Shown here piece after piece: positions 1 to 13,196 of a stretch of DNA of 60,000 bases. The stretch comes from Nematostella vectensis (Eukaryota; Cnidaria; Anthozoa; Actiniaria; Edwardsiidae), in the NCBI RefSeq assembly GCF_932526225.1, contig NC_064039.1:7331001-7391000 (forward strand). The letters are read 5' to 3'. The number at the start of each line of letters is the position of its first letter. The first letter of the stretch is position 1. The position numbers and the translations under genes were made by a program. The notes under the pieces were generated by a model. That model was not told the DNA's origin. It did no database searches and saw only the letters and a program-made list of their open reading frames with translations.

Positions 1-3000
1 AAAACCTACACTATTAAGAATTAATTACGATATTACTTTACTAGGTGAAACGGCGCGTTATTTGTTTTCACTTAAACAGGGAAGTTTCGGAGATCTATTT
101 TCTAAAGAAATATGGATATCGATTGATCCGCTTCACAACAGGCCACTTATTTCTTAAGAATTTGAAAGAATGAAAAACACAACAAGGAGGTTGTGTTTGT
201 ATCCCATAGCGTTGACCTGTTTGTGGTTATTCTGTTGGCAGCTCGAATACTAAACTGCTTTGCACTCGAGTTTTAACCGCATCACAACCAAGCAAACACA
301 AGCAACAGATACACCCTGCCTTCTGCGACACTCTTGATCACTACATGAAATATGGTAAACTGGTACGAAATATTTATTTTTTTTATGGTTGCCTTGTTCG
401 ATCGTAATTTTATTGTACTTTTAATTATCACTAAACCAAGCCACCTTAAAGGCCCTATAGCTCACAGTTACCATAATTAAATTCCAAACGGAGGAGAATA
501 GGTCCCGCTGGCAGTGACAACCACACAGCATAGCTGGTGGAGTCTTTTATTCGAATATTACTGGTCCTCGTGTTTTATCGAGCACATTCGGAACACTCGA
601 CATTAAACGATTATAGACTGCAGCGAATAAGTGGTGACTCGGCAGAGAGGTATCTCTACACCCTTATCGAAATCGCTCTTGAATAGAGGTGACATTCAAG
701 GTAAGATATAGTACTCCATTCGAGAGCTCTTTGAATTCGCACGGAGCATTTCGTAAAAGTCAAAGATTGGTGACGCGTAGGTTTGAGTGTGGGGGTACCG
801 ATAATATATCGCATGGCTCAGCACAAAGGATGTTCACTGATGTATCTTGATAAAAAGTACTTCACATCTTAAGGTCTCAAAGAAACTTTAAAAGCAATGA
901 ATAAGGTCTCAATGAAAGTTTGGTTGTAGAAAAAATGGAAGTTTAAGTTGTTACAGTCTAAAAGTATTTTGCGGCGGTAGCTGTATTTCAACTAACATAT
1001 TGAATCTCGTGTATCACCATAACGGTAAAATTAAAAGCAATGTACCATTTCTTCTCCGTTTAAGGGATTATTTCAGATTTTCTTTTCCTAAAGAAACGCA
1101 CTAGGATACTTAATGATTATTTAAGTTATTATATTTCGGTAACGAGTTGTAGTTTTCGTTAATAAGCACCATAATCCAATTACCCATGACAAAATTCGTC
1201 GCAAATTCCAAATACGGTATAGCAACTGCCATCACACGCCTGTTACCGTCAAGGTTCCTAATTCGCGCGAACTCGATTACAGGAGAAAAAAAGATTCCCA
1301 ACCCGGCAGATCAAAACTTTGTTTACACTACACTTTAAGGCTCTGCATAATTCATCATTTCACAACGCACTATTTGGGTCTTCTATTCACGAATACGCAA
1401 GGCTACCAATTTGGCGCAAATTCCGGCAATAATAGCCTGGAAGTTTTTCCTGAAATTTAATCCCTTTGGTTTATTCAATGGTCCGTCGATTTTTAAAAGT
1501 TGTGTTCTCGTGTTATTGAACTGTTACCAAGAGTGGTTAATGCTAACAATCGTTTTATTGTTGTTTGCGCTGGGCTGATGAAAGTGATAACAATGGATGA
1601 AGAGGATGCTGCTGTGCGCACGAGCTGAAGACAATATCTTTGATTAAGAATGTGGGCCTACATTCGGCCTTCGTCCCGAAGAATGTGTGGGCGGAGAGAA
1701 CCTGCGTTTGCATTTGAACACGATAAGAAATATTTTATTTCAAAAATTAAGATTTTAAGTGGTTCATTATTAGCTATCTAAAATTGTCGATGTACAGCAT
1801 ATTTTAGGTAATAATTCAATTAGATTCCCCGGTATTTTGATTCGCAGTGCTGTATTTGAATAACTGAATATAGAAAAAGCGACTTCATCCGGTGATTGGC
1901 TAAGCGGTATTTAATAAAATTGCCTTCACAACCTTACATAGATCTCCACTCTTTTATGTACGCCTATGCTTGCCTTGCCAACCCCATGAACAGACATAGA
2001 CGATACACAGTTTTCGTGAATCAGAAATATGATAGTGTGATTATGACAAACAACAGCGATAATCGCTGACCTTCTAGTTCTAGTTATAGCTCCTAGTCTT
2101 AGTTCACTTGTATTATTTGTGTGTTACTACCCAAAACTTTTGTCATAATCAAATAAACAATATTTACGAGTTCTGAACCATTCGTGACAGAGGATTCTGG
2201 TCGTTTTTTAAGATGAAAATTATATTCTTTGTTTGATATTCGTGACGAATTTTGTTGGGAAATACAAGGCAAGCCGGGGTACCTAAAACGGTCACGTCCG
2301 CTTGTGAAGTCGCTGTACACCTGTTAGTCCACCTTCGTCGGTCTATCGGCGGTATTAATAACAATTTAAGACACCTTAACCCGCAAAAACAAACTACGAA
2401 CACCGAGAGCGTGAAAACTTTGATAGCTCACTTGGTCAACTTGTCAAGAACGGTAGCTCGCACCTTTTGTACTCTTTGAAGATTGCGAGTCTGAAGACTA
2501 GACATACTTCAGCTTGACGTCGCCATAATCCGTGCTCACTTTTCTATATATCTTTTATTTAAGCTTCCCAATGCGGTCATGGTTTTTAAATCTTTTATTG
2601 TGAGAAAAGTATGTAAGTATGCCGCCTACCCAGGGTGGGCTATGTTCATTCCGCATTATGTTTGTCCGTGAGACTCTAGATGGTAGGCCAAGAGACTTCG
2701 TCACCCATCCTTTGATTACATAAGAGAAGCACAACCGTTTCAGGTGATTCTATGTAAGTTGCTCGCGATCGCTTGATGGTTCTAACTTTTTCGTTTTATC
2801 GGTTGTTCGGTATAGTTCCCTTAAACTTCAAAATGTATCATCATCACAACAACAAATTTTAGTTTCCGTTGAAATTTGAAGATGGCTGTATGTAGATTTC
2901 TATGAATTGTTAGAATTGCTTTTCTTTCTTCTTTTTCAAATCATTTTGGTGGTTTAGAATGTTTGCAGACCTACGTCCTATCAGGACTTTTAATACTGGA

Positions 3001-4067
3001 AAATGTTTACAAAAAGGCCTCATGCAAAATGGTTGGAAATGCTTGTTTAAGATGCTTTGTTGCCTAAAGATATCTTTTGATTTCTTCATATTTTCCCTTA
3101 CCATAGGGGCAGACATAGAAACGCCAACTTCATAACATACAAACATCCCGATGGCTTGTTCCAGGGTATCTTTTAAAAAGGCCTATAGGGGAGGCGTTGA
3201 TATTTGGAAATCGATGTTTAATACTTAAATACTACTGTAATGAATCGTAGTATCCGGAATCTAAATAAGAACTTCTGAATAAGAACAACTTTGATAAGCC
3301 CCGTTGTCTAAGGTTAAAATAAAAGTTACCACAGAAATCACAAACAAAGCATTTCGTCCAAACGTGAATTCGGCGACAATCTAGAAAGCTCGAGATGCAT
3401 TTGTCTGCCAAAACTTATCCGGATACTCAGGCCCAGCATGGTGCGTTCTGGTTTTTCTTGCCACCAATCCAAGAATCATCCTTTATTGTCGCATGGTGGT
3501 TGTTTTTAAAGTTATTGTGCCAAGCGGTGGTAAAACTGCATAAACATTTTACTAAGTTACCTGCTGTCGCGACTGTCGCTTCGTTGTTATATGGGTTAAA
3601 GCAAGCTTATCCGGCTATGTTTCAGTGCTAAATATCCTTCTTATTTCGTAAATGTGTAGGACCGTATATGGCTAAAGAGCATCTGTTAGTACAGAGGTAA
3701 AGCGCTAATTTGTTTCTTTATGCAGCCGAGGATGCGTCACACAACAATGTTTAATTTTCACAATTTTAACACTTACAGCCTATTTTTATTTTTTGAACAT
3801 GTTAAATCTTTATCAATTTCACTAAATTGGAAATGTTGTACAAACGCACTTGAAGTTAGAAAAGGTCACAGAGTTGTTTCTCTTATTAGAAAATAATGCC
3901 GCTCTACATAGGGTTTTTAATTTAGTCTTAGCGTTTGGCAAATCACTTTCGTCTATTGTCACCATGTTGAAACCAGCTTTGTATGGAAACAGGCCGTTTT
4001 GATGTTTGCATTCTGCTGATCGGCGCTTTGCTTGTATAGGCTAATCGAGTGACTTCAAAGTACAAGG
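1..4067. other. 5' spacer with no recognised gene
   Basis: AT-rich sequence upstream of gene A. Open frames on both strands are under 80 codons, show no family motifs and lack linked splice sites that would join them. The stretch may hold the promoter of gene A, or introns of a gene outside the window. I see no clear repeat array, tRNA or transposon end here. Confidence 0.5.
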
Positions 4068-7000
4068 ATGAGGGCGTTCTGGTCCGGATGTGTTTGCGTT
4101 TTGACGGCAGCGGCTACCGCGGCTCAAAGTCTTTCAAATTCCGATGAATCAAGCCGAACAGAAAGGTAAAAAGTATGACTCGATATTAGATAAGACGAAT
4201 AGTATGCATAATGTAGAATGTAGAGTAGTATACAGTACTATTACAGTCATGTTTGTAGAGACAACCCTCCTTCTTGTAGTTCTTTGTTTAGACAAAATAT
4301 CATTTCTATCACCAAAATTATTTATTTGTTATAAGATTTACAAAAGTTTGACAAATTGTTGCATTCCATAGTCACAAAAAAATATTAAAAGTGATACATA
4401 GATATTTCTTAAAATATTTTGAGTTTCTGCATGGTTATAAGGACTGTATCAAGACGCTACTATGTACGTATGAACTCAAAGACTGCTTAAGTTATTCCAT
4501 AAGTTACTCTTTAATATTGAAAATATTAAATTAAAAAGTAGTAAAAGAAGTTAATTTACCCCAGACCCAATCTCGAATGATTTGTGCGGAGATTTTTAAA
4601 CAAAACAATATGTGTATGCTTTGCATTCGCACAAGACATTACGGAGATAATACCGCTGACCATACGTACTACTTGCGCAGGTCATTTGACGAATACTACC
4701 CTGAGATGGAGGAAGCGCGTAATCTCTCGGACTTCATCAACAACGCTCTAAAAATACACGACAAGAAAGTCAGGCCGAACGCTGGAGGTAAATAGTATAC
4801 GAGGACGCAGGCTTTTTCGATGTGCGCAGAAGTTAGCAATGTAACCAATGTCTCGTGGTCGCTATCTTGTGTCATGTGGCCGCGCGCGGTCTGGGGCGGC
4901 CAGACAGAGTAATATGGCGACTGCAGTGCGCAATTTTCTGCGTGAGAGACGCTAATTACCTGGTCTACGATTTAAATTATATTTTATGTTGTTGTTAAAA
5001 CAGCTATATGGACATCGGTATAGATTATAAAAGAAAATTTGACGTCCTTTAGCGGACTGCTGATTATATTCAAATTCAAAACAAGTAATACAGGAAATAT
5101 ATTTTTCTATTCTTTCTATTTATAATCGGGCTTCCCTTGTGTGAACTTAAACAATAATTGCAGAAATCGAAGAATAAATGCTAGAAAATAAAAATAAAAT
5201 GTTAGATAAAGAAACGTCGCGTTAGAAACCCGTATATGTTTGCAATATAAACAGAACATAACAAAACAAAATAGCCTAGTCTATTACTAATATTATATTT
5301 GCTATAACCATCGCGAAAAATTGTATGCAGATACAATGGAAAATAAGATATTTAGACCTATCCAAGGATCAACAGTTCTATTACCGATTAATTTTGCCGA
5401 TTAATTTTGCTACATTGTACTCCAGATGAAAAAAAAAATACAGTAGGGTTATATTGGATAAGCCTTACCCTCACCTCACAAGCCAAAATACGAAGCAGTC
5501 CTTTAGTAGGTGGCTCAAATCCGTATGATAATCAAAATCATACCGGAGAGAAGTACGTTATGAGAGGTTGTCGTTAGGCAAGCCAGTGCGAAACGTTTTA
5601 AACCCAAATGAAGTATTTTTTAAGCATTGTTATTTAAATTTAAATTTCGCGAAAAGCCGATGGCAAGTGATAAATCTGTAGATGTATCCATTATTGCAAA
5701 CAGGTGTCAGGAATCTCGAATTGATTGAAGAGGAGAGAAGAGCACTGATTCGCTGGATTTCACTAAAGACATAATATTACATGCATTTAAGCACCATTAT
5801 TGTGGAGAGTACACATAGCGTTAGATTCTTGAAGATTAAAACAAAATGAGACGAAAAAGCTTGAAAATGGATATTAAAATAATAAAAAGTCCTCGACTCT
5901 CTATTCCAACAAAAAAAAATCATATGACCTATAACCACGAGTAAATATCATGTAGTTAGTTCCCCCCTCTGGCAACTGGTGTACACTATGTAAGACGCCA
6001 TATTGTTCCTTGTCGTTATTGAAATATAGTACGTCACACCGTTATTATCTTGTTCTTGAAGGGCCTCCGGTTATGGTGCAAGTGGAATTCAAAGTAGTGT
6101 CCATAGGAGAAATAAAAGAGGCGGAAATGGTAATGTATATTGAATAAGCGAGTCAGCGGAACGTGTCGCTTCTTGATAGAGATGTTCAGTCTGCACGCAA
6201 AAGAAGAAATCGGAAGATCTTGACCTCCGACTGGCAAATATGTTTCGGTTTAATTTTAGAATTGATCGCGACGGAATAGGAGATGCAAAAGTGTTGGTTG
6301 TTAGAAAATGTCAAAGATAGCAGAGCGCTTAATCGTCGATATAAATGACATATGTCAATATCACCCTTTTTCCTAGGTAAAGCCCTGCAACGCAAAAAAT
6401 ATTTATTTTGTCTTAATGTTGTTGAATTTATATTTTTTATTGTATTTTTTTTTCTAAATAGACTTCACGTTGCGAGACTTTGGCTGCTAAAAAGCGCAGA
6501 CTGTTGACTTTCTGAACTTGACAACAAACTGTCAATAAGACTTATCAAGACTCAATTGCGTTCTGGGCTAATCTTGCTGCTCTCCTTTTAAGGTGTACTC
6601 CATGGACATCTTTTTCCGTCAGTGGTGGTACGATCCACGATTCGCTCACAACTTCAGCAAACCCTTCACCATGGCCGCGGACGCCACGCAGCTATTTTGG
6701 ACCCCGGACACTTACTTTTGGAATGTCAAGAATGCAAAGTACCACAGGGTGACCAGGGAAAACATGAGAGTCATGATCAACCCTGATGGCAAAATATACT
6801 TTAGTACAAGGTAAGGCAAAACGCAATACCCAAACAGACTTTTAACCCGTTACTCAAACAGACTTTTAAACCGTCACACAAACAGGCCTTTTAACCGTTA
6901 CACAAACAGGCCTTTTAACCGTCACACAAACAGACTTTTAACCGTCACACAAACAGGCCTTTAAACCGTTACACAAACAGACTGTCAACCCGTTACACAA

Positions 7001-10000
7001 ACTGACTGTCAATCTGTTAAATAAAAACTGAATTTTAACCTGTTGGGCAAACAGACTTTCAACCCTTTCAAATGATATGGATTAAATGTTTCTTCAAATC
7101 TGCTTAGAGGGTTTTTTATTTTATTTCTTGCTGTCAAGAAGACCAAGGGGCTAGTCTGTTGGAAAATCATTGAAAGTCTCGTTCGTGGAGACGGCCTGAT
7201 TTACTTATTTGTTGGAGTACCTTTGGACTCTCGTTCGTGGAGACAGCCTGATTTACTTATTTGTTGGAGTACCCTTGGACTGTAATCTCTTCATCCAATC
7301 CATCTTATTCCACCCAATGGTGTTATCTCTATTGCGAAGAATTCAGATATTTATCACAATTCTTGCAGGATAACAATAACAGCACAATGCGATATGGACT
7401 TACGGTTATACCCCATGGATATTCAATACTGCCCCCTTATCATAGAGAGCTGTGAGTACATTTAATTTTAATTCCATAGAAAATATATTTGATTTGAAAT
7501 GCTGAGACCACGGGCTTTAGGATAATAACGACACGCTGTGTAACCGCCGCCACCACCTGGTAAATGAGTAACTCGACCCCCAGCGGCGCGTTTTTTCTCT
7601 TCCCTACTATAAAATAATTATTAGTTATTTTATAAGAATCTTTTTAACGCTGTTTATATTTCCACATCTTAAGATTAAAGATATCTGTAGTTAGCTTATC
7701 GGTACACCCTTTCTCTCGTAGATGCCCATACTCGTTCTGACGTAGACTACACGTGGAAAGGAGGCGATGACCAGGGCGTGGAGATAGTGTCCAAAGAAAT
7801 GGCTCAGTTTGAATTCATAGGAGCAAATACCTACACAAAGGCACAGACGAATAGCAAAGGTAGAAAGGAATGAAATACTAGCTAATGAACCTGCGGCAAC
7901 GCTATGAGTTTCAAAAAGTACTCCAATTTATTCATTGGAAGTGCTATCCCTTAGGATATCTTCACCACAAAAAAATACTTGCATAATATCACTACTATAT
8001 CAAAACATTTAAGCTTAACCTAAAACAATATCACATTGGGTTATGTGGAACAGAGTGTTATAGATTCCAATAGTAAAAAGCAAAGTCCAAATGGTATTAA
8101 TGGTCCCTACTGTTAGAACAATCTCTATCACCTTTTTCTTGTCGACAGGGTCTTTCGCAAGTTTGCGAGCTGAATTTACATTCAAGCGACGCGTGGCGTA
8201 TTTTATCACGGCCACGTATATGCCCGCAATGATCCTAGTCATCCTTTCTTGGTGCACTTTCTGGATCCACAGAAACGCGGTGCCGGCACGAGTCACCCTA
8301 AGGTAAGATACCCTTATAAGATACCCTCGTCCCGTCTCCACAACTCGACACCCCTTTAATCCTCCCATTCCTTATACCCTCATCCCGTCTTCTCAACTAG
8401 GCCTCCCTTTAACCCTCCCATCCCTTAAGATACCCTCATTCCGTCACCTCGACTTGGCCTCTCGTTAACCCTCCCATCCCTTAAGATAACCTCATCCCGT
8501 CTCCTCAACTTGGCCCCCCCTTTAACCCTCTCATTCCTTAAGATACCTTCATTCCGTCTCCTCAACTCGGTCTCCCTTTAAGATAGATAGATAGTTATTT
8601 TTTTGGGCAATATTAAAAATAGCAGCCAAAGGCTGAATTGCATAATATTTGACAATAAATAAGAGATAAAAATGAATAAATATATATGAAATGAGGACCT
8701 ATTTACAAGTATTGGGGAATAATAAAACTGATCTAAAATTTAAAAATCGACTATTTACATAAGATCTGCCTTGCAGCACATTGCCGGGATGAACGAGTTC
8801 TTATACCTATTTGTACAATAGCGCGGGTGGTCGAATTGACGCTTTTTCCGGGTGTTATACAAGCCCAGGTGTTTGGGGGGCAGTAGAGATCTAAGCTTGT
8901 GATCATCGTTATTCAAACGAATAACGAGTCATTGAAAACTTTGATACAGCTTTCTGAGCGTCTCTCACTTAAGCTGTTCAGATCAAAGTTCGCCAGACAC
9001 TCTTGATAGGAGAGATCAGGAGCTATAATGCAGGACACGCTCAATGTCATCAGATAGACATTTTGGAAGAGCGTTGTGGTAGACATTTGAACAGTATTCT
9101 AGTACAGGTCTAATCATGGTACAATATATATTGACAATATCGCTAGAATTCAGACCAGCCCTTTTAAGAAGGACTAAGAAATACAATCTCTTATTCGCTT
9201 TTTTAATACTCTCAGTTACGTGATTGTTCCAAGTGAGATCATCAGATAGAGTAACCCCTAAGATTTTAGCAGATTTGACTACAGGCAGTTCCTTTCCATT
9301 AACGGTGACCGGCCCGAAAACATGTTTGTTTTTCTCAAAATCAATCGTCATGACCTTACACTTGTCAGCATTCAGTTCCATATTCTGTTGGTTCGACCAA
9401 TCAGCCACGACTTGAACTGCGGATTGCACGTCTCGCGGCACGACGTTGGCAACGGTTGTATCGTCGACGTACTTCCAGGTCTTAGTTCCAGGAACCCTTA
9501 GGTCATTTATCATAAGGATAAATAACAAGGGGCCTAATTTATGTCCCTTGTGGAACTCCAGCGGGGACAGGACCCCACTCAGACAGGCAGTCTGATGATA
9601 TCTTGACGCGTTGTTGTCTATCCGTTAAGAAATCCACCACCCAGAGTGCAACAGCCCGTGGGATGTCCAGCTCAAAGATCTTGCGTACAAGTAGATTGTG
9701 GTCGATAAGGTCAAAGGCTTTCCGGTAGTCGAAAAGCACTACTCTTACAGCGGCACCGGTGCCGTCAGTGGCTTGGGCCCAATGGTGGATCATGGAGGTG
9801 AGAGCGTCAAGGGTTGACGACTTTGGAATGCCGCCATATTGGTCGGGGTCTATTTTAACCAAAACGGCTGTGGAGTGATGTGGCGACTGACAATGAAACC
9901 TTCAGCAAGTTTGGACAGCGTAGGCGTCAAAGAGATGGGGCGAAGATGTTCAGCGATGTTACGGGTTTCTCCTCAGGGACGGGAACTACGTCAGTTAACC

Positions 10001-11358
10001 CTCGCATTCCTTTAAGATACCCTCATCCCGTCTCCTCAACTCGGCCTCCCTTTAGCCCTCCCATTCCTTAAGATACCCTCATCCCGTCTCCTCAACTCGG
10101 CCCCCCTTTAACCCTCCCATTCCTTTAGATACCCTCACCCCGTCTCATCAACTTGGCCTCTCATTAACCCTCCCATTCCTCAAGAAACCCTCATCCCGTC
10201 TACTCAACTCGGCCTCATTTAAACCCTCCCATTCCTTAAGATACCCTCGTCCTGTCTCCTCAACTTGACCTCTCATTAACCCCAGCGTACCAACCTTCTC
10301 CCTCTCTGTTCTTACCTGACCTCCTTTTGCCACTGTCATCAAGTGCACATTCGCAGGAACACCTCGACAAGAGTCGCATTACTGATGTCCGTTTTTAAAG
10401 GTTCAACATTAACATATCTTCTGTCTCACCATTTCAGCATCACGACCATCTTAACGACCATCTTGTTGACGAGCAGTACGAATGGCAGCATGCCTAAGGT
10501 CAGCTACTCCAAGGCGATAGACTACTTCCTGATGACTTCTCTAGGCTTCATCTTCATGTCCCTGCTCGAGTACATCCTCGTGCTTAACACTCATCCAAAC
10601 TTCTGGAAGGAAAAGGACAATGTGGATGCTGAGATTGGGCTCAACTCGGTGGGCAAGAAGCTTTCTCCAGGAAAGGTGAATGATTTAGCTTTGCAGGGAT
10701 GATTTACCCAATTCAGGCGTGTACGTAGGGGTGCTCGCACTTATATTCCTCTTTGGCCGCCAAAAATTTGGTCATTTTCTACTGTAGGATCAAATCTTTT
10801 TTTCATTTGAGCCTATGAATAAACACCTCCCTTTCGCCTGGGTACGGATCCTGGGTACGCGCGTAAGGGTGTAGTCCCTTTAGGAGAGTGGATTGTACGT
10901 TTAGGTTAGATCATTCATTATATTGCTAATAGGTTGTTAACATTATAGGGTATAGATTAGGATCCGAGCTAGGGTGAGGTTTAAAAAAGGGTAGGTGAGG
11001 TCATGAATATTTCTGAGAGGTACATTAGGTTTTGGCTAAGGTAAGGCTTTGTAAGGCATACTGCTGATGGTTAGTTGATCAACGAACCCTTAATGTGTTT
11101 CAGGATGCATCACCCGAAGTAATCGTCACCATGATGGACAAGAAGGGCGAGGAGAGCTCGTGCAAGCCGTGCTCGGTACAAACATGCATCGCCCCTCCTC
11201 CACCCAAACCCAAGAAGCCTAACGACTTGCCATATTTGGACGTGCACTGGATCGACCGCACCGCGCGGGTAATTTTTCCCATCGTCTACTTCATCTTCGT
11301 TATTGCTTACTGGATCTACTACATCAACCATCCCAAGACGGACTTCGAACTCTTTTGA
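4068..11358 (+). CDS. Gene A: Cys-loop ligand-gated anion channel subunit (GABA-A/glycine receptor-like), 9 exons, 452 aa
   Basis: Nine exons: 4068-4165, 4681-4787, 6062-6129, 6593-6810, 7369-7451, 7722-7859, 8149-8302, 10438-10675, 11104-11358. All junctions are GT-AG and the joined frame is open. Residues 1-19 form a signal peptide. The extracellular domain has loop D FFRQWWYD with Arg100, loop A FWTPDTYF near 126-133, the Cys-loop C171-C185 (13 residues between), loop B ESYAHT at 190-195 and a short loop C with Phe240. N111-F-S is a glycosylation sequon kept in all four copies. M1 is about 253-277; Pro283-Ala284-Arg285 marks anion selectivity in this family; M2 is about 286-305, M3 317-340, M4 424-442. 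The M3-M4 loop has a Cys-rich and Pro-rich stretch. Exon 4 starts with Val92 where B, C and D have Glu. An intron inside M2 is unique to this copy. The ligand cannot be read. Confidence 0.93.
4788..6592 (+). other. Gene A introns 2 and 3
   Basis: Intron 2 (4788-6061) and intron 3 (6130-6592), separated by the 68-nt exon 3. Both are AT-rich. A short direct duplication of a GATTAATTTTGC-type sequence lies near 5385-5410. No mobile element or second gene is recognisable. Confidence 0.5.
6825..7075. repeat. 23-24-bp minisatellite at the start of gene A intron 4
   Basis: About ten imperfect copies with the core TTTTAACCGTCACACAAACA. The array begins roughly 15 bases after the exon 4 donor at 6811 and decays towards 7075. 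Units alternate CAGACTTT and CAGGCCTT. It is intronic and has no coding role. Confidence 0.85.
7178..7281. repeat. 52-bp tandem duplication in gene A intron 4
   Basis: Two head-to-tail copies (7178-7229 and 7230-7281), each starting CTCGTTCGTGGAGAC and ending TTGGACT, differing at a couple of positions. They end about 90 bases before the exon 5 acceptor at 7368. Confidence 0.85.
8303..8580. repeat. 56-bp minisatellite, left part, gene A intron 7
   Basis: C-rich tandem units of about 56 bp with the core TAAGATACCCTCATCCCGTC followed by a CTCAACTCGGCC segment. The first unit starts at the +3 position of the exon 7 donor (GTAAGATACC), so the splice site flows straight into the array. Later copies read CCTTAAGATACC and lack the donor GT. 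The array resumes after the retroelement at about 9994. Confidence 0.88.
8581..9993 (-). mobile_element. 5'-truncated, frame-broken non-LTR retrotransposon (CR1/L2-type reverse transcriptase)
   Basis: Minus-strand remnant of a LINE inside the 56-bp minisatellite. Reverse-transcriptase motifs are readable: motif A LFDYRKAFD, motif B GVPQGT followed by LGPLLFI, and motif C KYVDDTT, then a thumb-like region. The frame breaks at least twice: a single extra base near 9541 separates GVPQGT from the rest, and another shift lies near 9925 upstream of the PISLTPTLSKLAE segment. No endonuclease remains. The 3' end at 8581 is a short (TAGA)n-type tail. Array sequence lies on both sides (CTCCCTTTA before, ACCCTC after). 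Clade assignment is a guess from motif style. Confidence 0.88.
9016..9862 (-). pseudogene. Reverse transcriptase pseudogene of the retrotransposon
   Basis: Palm and thumb parts in two frames: 9539-9862 (fingers and palm to GVPQGT) and 9016-9528 (LGPLLFI, YVDD and beyond). A one-base insertion joins the two frames out of register, so no full enzyme can be made. It lies antisense to gene A. Confidence 0.85.
9994..10300. repeat. 56-bp minisatellite, right part, gene A intron 7
   Basis: Continuation of the array that begins at 8303: five to six units with the same TAAGATACCCTCATCCCGTC core, ending about 140 bases before the exon 8 acceptor at 10437. Confidence 0.87.
10755..10865 (+). repeat. Diverged copy of the GGCCGCCAAAA dispersed repeat (gene A intron 8)
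   Basis: Starts TTGGCCGCCAAAA, runs through a T-rich middle and ends near CCTGGGTACGCGCG. It aligns loosely with the C-run repeats at 13993-14165 and 19262-19395 but lacks their long C tracts. Probably a short non-autonomous element; its class is unknown. Confidence 0.45.
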
Positions 11359-11964
11359 GCTTTTCTAGAGATTTCTAGACTCTTCAAGACTAAGGTTGCG
11401 CCCGCGACTTTTAACTACGCCCAGGACTTCAAGGCAACTGGACTTAGGACTTATTATGTAGAGCGAATGAAATTCGCTGACTTTCTGCATTTGAATAATT
11501 TATTACTTTGACAAGGATATACGCGCAAACCTTGAAATATTACTTGTAGAGCTCAGCACAGAATAACGCCTTTGACGCATTTGGAATGAGCCAAAAGAAG
11601 AAGACTGATATTTTGATTTCCATTTTGACCGCAAGGACTGGAAAGATTTGATGACAATTTATGGTGTTAAAGAAACATATTGATTAAGAGGAATGTCTTG
11701 ATTTGGAAGTTGGGTAGAGCTGGTTAAGTAAACCCTTTATACTGTGTCAAAACCGCAAGTAGCTTCCTATTGGTCAAATAGCTAGACAGTTGGCTCACGC
11801 AACATTAATCACCTTATCTGGTGTTCAACGTTGCCTAGCCTAACAATATATGTATGATCTCGTATTTTATAGCTAGTATATTATTTGTATGTCTATGTGT
11901 TCAACTTAAAGGGGTATATGTATTAAGAAAACTAAACAACAGACTGTCTAATCTACTTATCACC

Positions 11965-12379
11965 AGGGGCGTACGCAGCCTACAGGCCTGCAGTCACTGG
12001 ACTCCAAAAATATTTTGGCGATCTTATTGGCATAACGAGGGCAACAAATCAAATGTTTACTTATTCATTTTTATGTACGTAGTTTTATATATATGATGAG
12101 GATAAAAACTATAATTTTCTTAATTATGGTGGTCTACAGATGATTTCCAAACATATTGTTATGTCGTTCAGTGCCACGCGACGACTGAAGTCCTATTTCA
12201 GTTCGAGGATGACAGAGGATCGTGTAATATTCTCAAAAGTCTGATGCATTGACGCCAATTTCAAACCCAAAAGCGGGAGCTATGAAATCTTCACGGGGAT
12301 GCTGGATAAGGGGCTACGCCCTCATTCAGTTTCTGAATGCTTTGACTGCAACTTGTTAAAATCCTGCGTACGCCCCTAA
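11965..12379. mobile_element. Non-autonomous DNA transposon, hAT-like ends
   Basis: Inverted ends AGGGGCGTACGCAG at 11965 and CTGCGTACGCCCCT at about 12366-12379, matching over 14 bases. The roughly 415-bp interior has no transposase. Flanks TTATCAC and TAATCAC are similar but not identical, so the target duplication is only suggestive. The CAGGGGC-type end is typical of hAT families. Confidence 0.5.
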
Positions 12380-13137
12380 TCACATGCTTCTGCTGTTACT
12401 GCGAACGTCAAATTAATAAACAGTGGTACACTATCTACTAACACTAATCGACACGATTGGAATTTCGATTGAATATTTCTAGTTGAGAGATCTAGCTTAT
12501 TTATTATTTTTCATGGATTTTAAAGAAAACAACTTTTTTAGAATAATAGAATTTTTCTCACCTTGCTATATATTTTAATAAGTTACCAGCTAGTAATCAA
12601 ACATTGAACGAACATGGGCTACGAGGGTATTGATAGCTGCGCTTAGCTAGCTCAACGCATCAAAGGGGATTATTTTTCATCCTTGGATTGGTGTTATATG
12701 AATAGTTCATCCTTTAACTGAGACAGTTATACGAAGAAAGTGTAATAAACGAGTTTGCAAAATGAAGTCTTTGTAGTGAAGTAATTATCTTAGTGTTACG
12801 GTGTGTTTGAAAGGTCGTGGCGGCAAACCAGGGGCGGAGTATTTATAGTAGCTAGGCAAGAATAGCTAGGGAAGGAACAAGCTTGATATTAAGGTTAAAG
12901 GGTAGGTGATTTCGCTGACACTAGGGTTAGTAAACAGTTTATGTAAACGCCTGGTCCAAGGCGTCCTACCGGGTTCCCTGTCCTCGGAGATGAACCGTGG
13001 GGCAGTTGGTACAAGCTCACAACTTTTACCAGCCACAGGAAGACCGCCGGTAAGTAAAATGCTTTCGACGATAAACCATTGGATCCTCTGCCTCACCGTA
13101 TATTCTTATTTAGTAGCCTACTAGCCGGCTAGCATTT

Positions 13138-13196
13138 CTGTTTTCGAGGATTTGGGATCCCTGTGGCGCGCCACAGGAATCCAACCCCGAAAACAG
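13138..13196. repeat. Near-perfect palindrome, about 29-bp arms
   Basis: Arms starting CTGTTTTCG and ending CGAAAACAG meet without spacer at GCGC around 13167-13170, with the inner part CCTGTGGCGCGCCACAGG perfectly symmetric. It can form a long hairpin. It may be a minimal foldback element; no target duplication was identified. Confidence 0.7.

Noticed and set aside
8015-8368. Minus-strand frame of 117 codons over gene A exon 7
   Set aside because: It is the antisense shadow of M1 and M2 coding sequence.
9016-9862. Functional reverse transcriptase gene
   Set aside because: Motifs A, B and C are split by frameshifts and the 5' end is lost.
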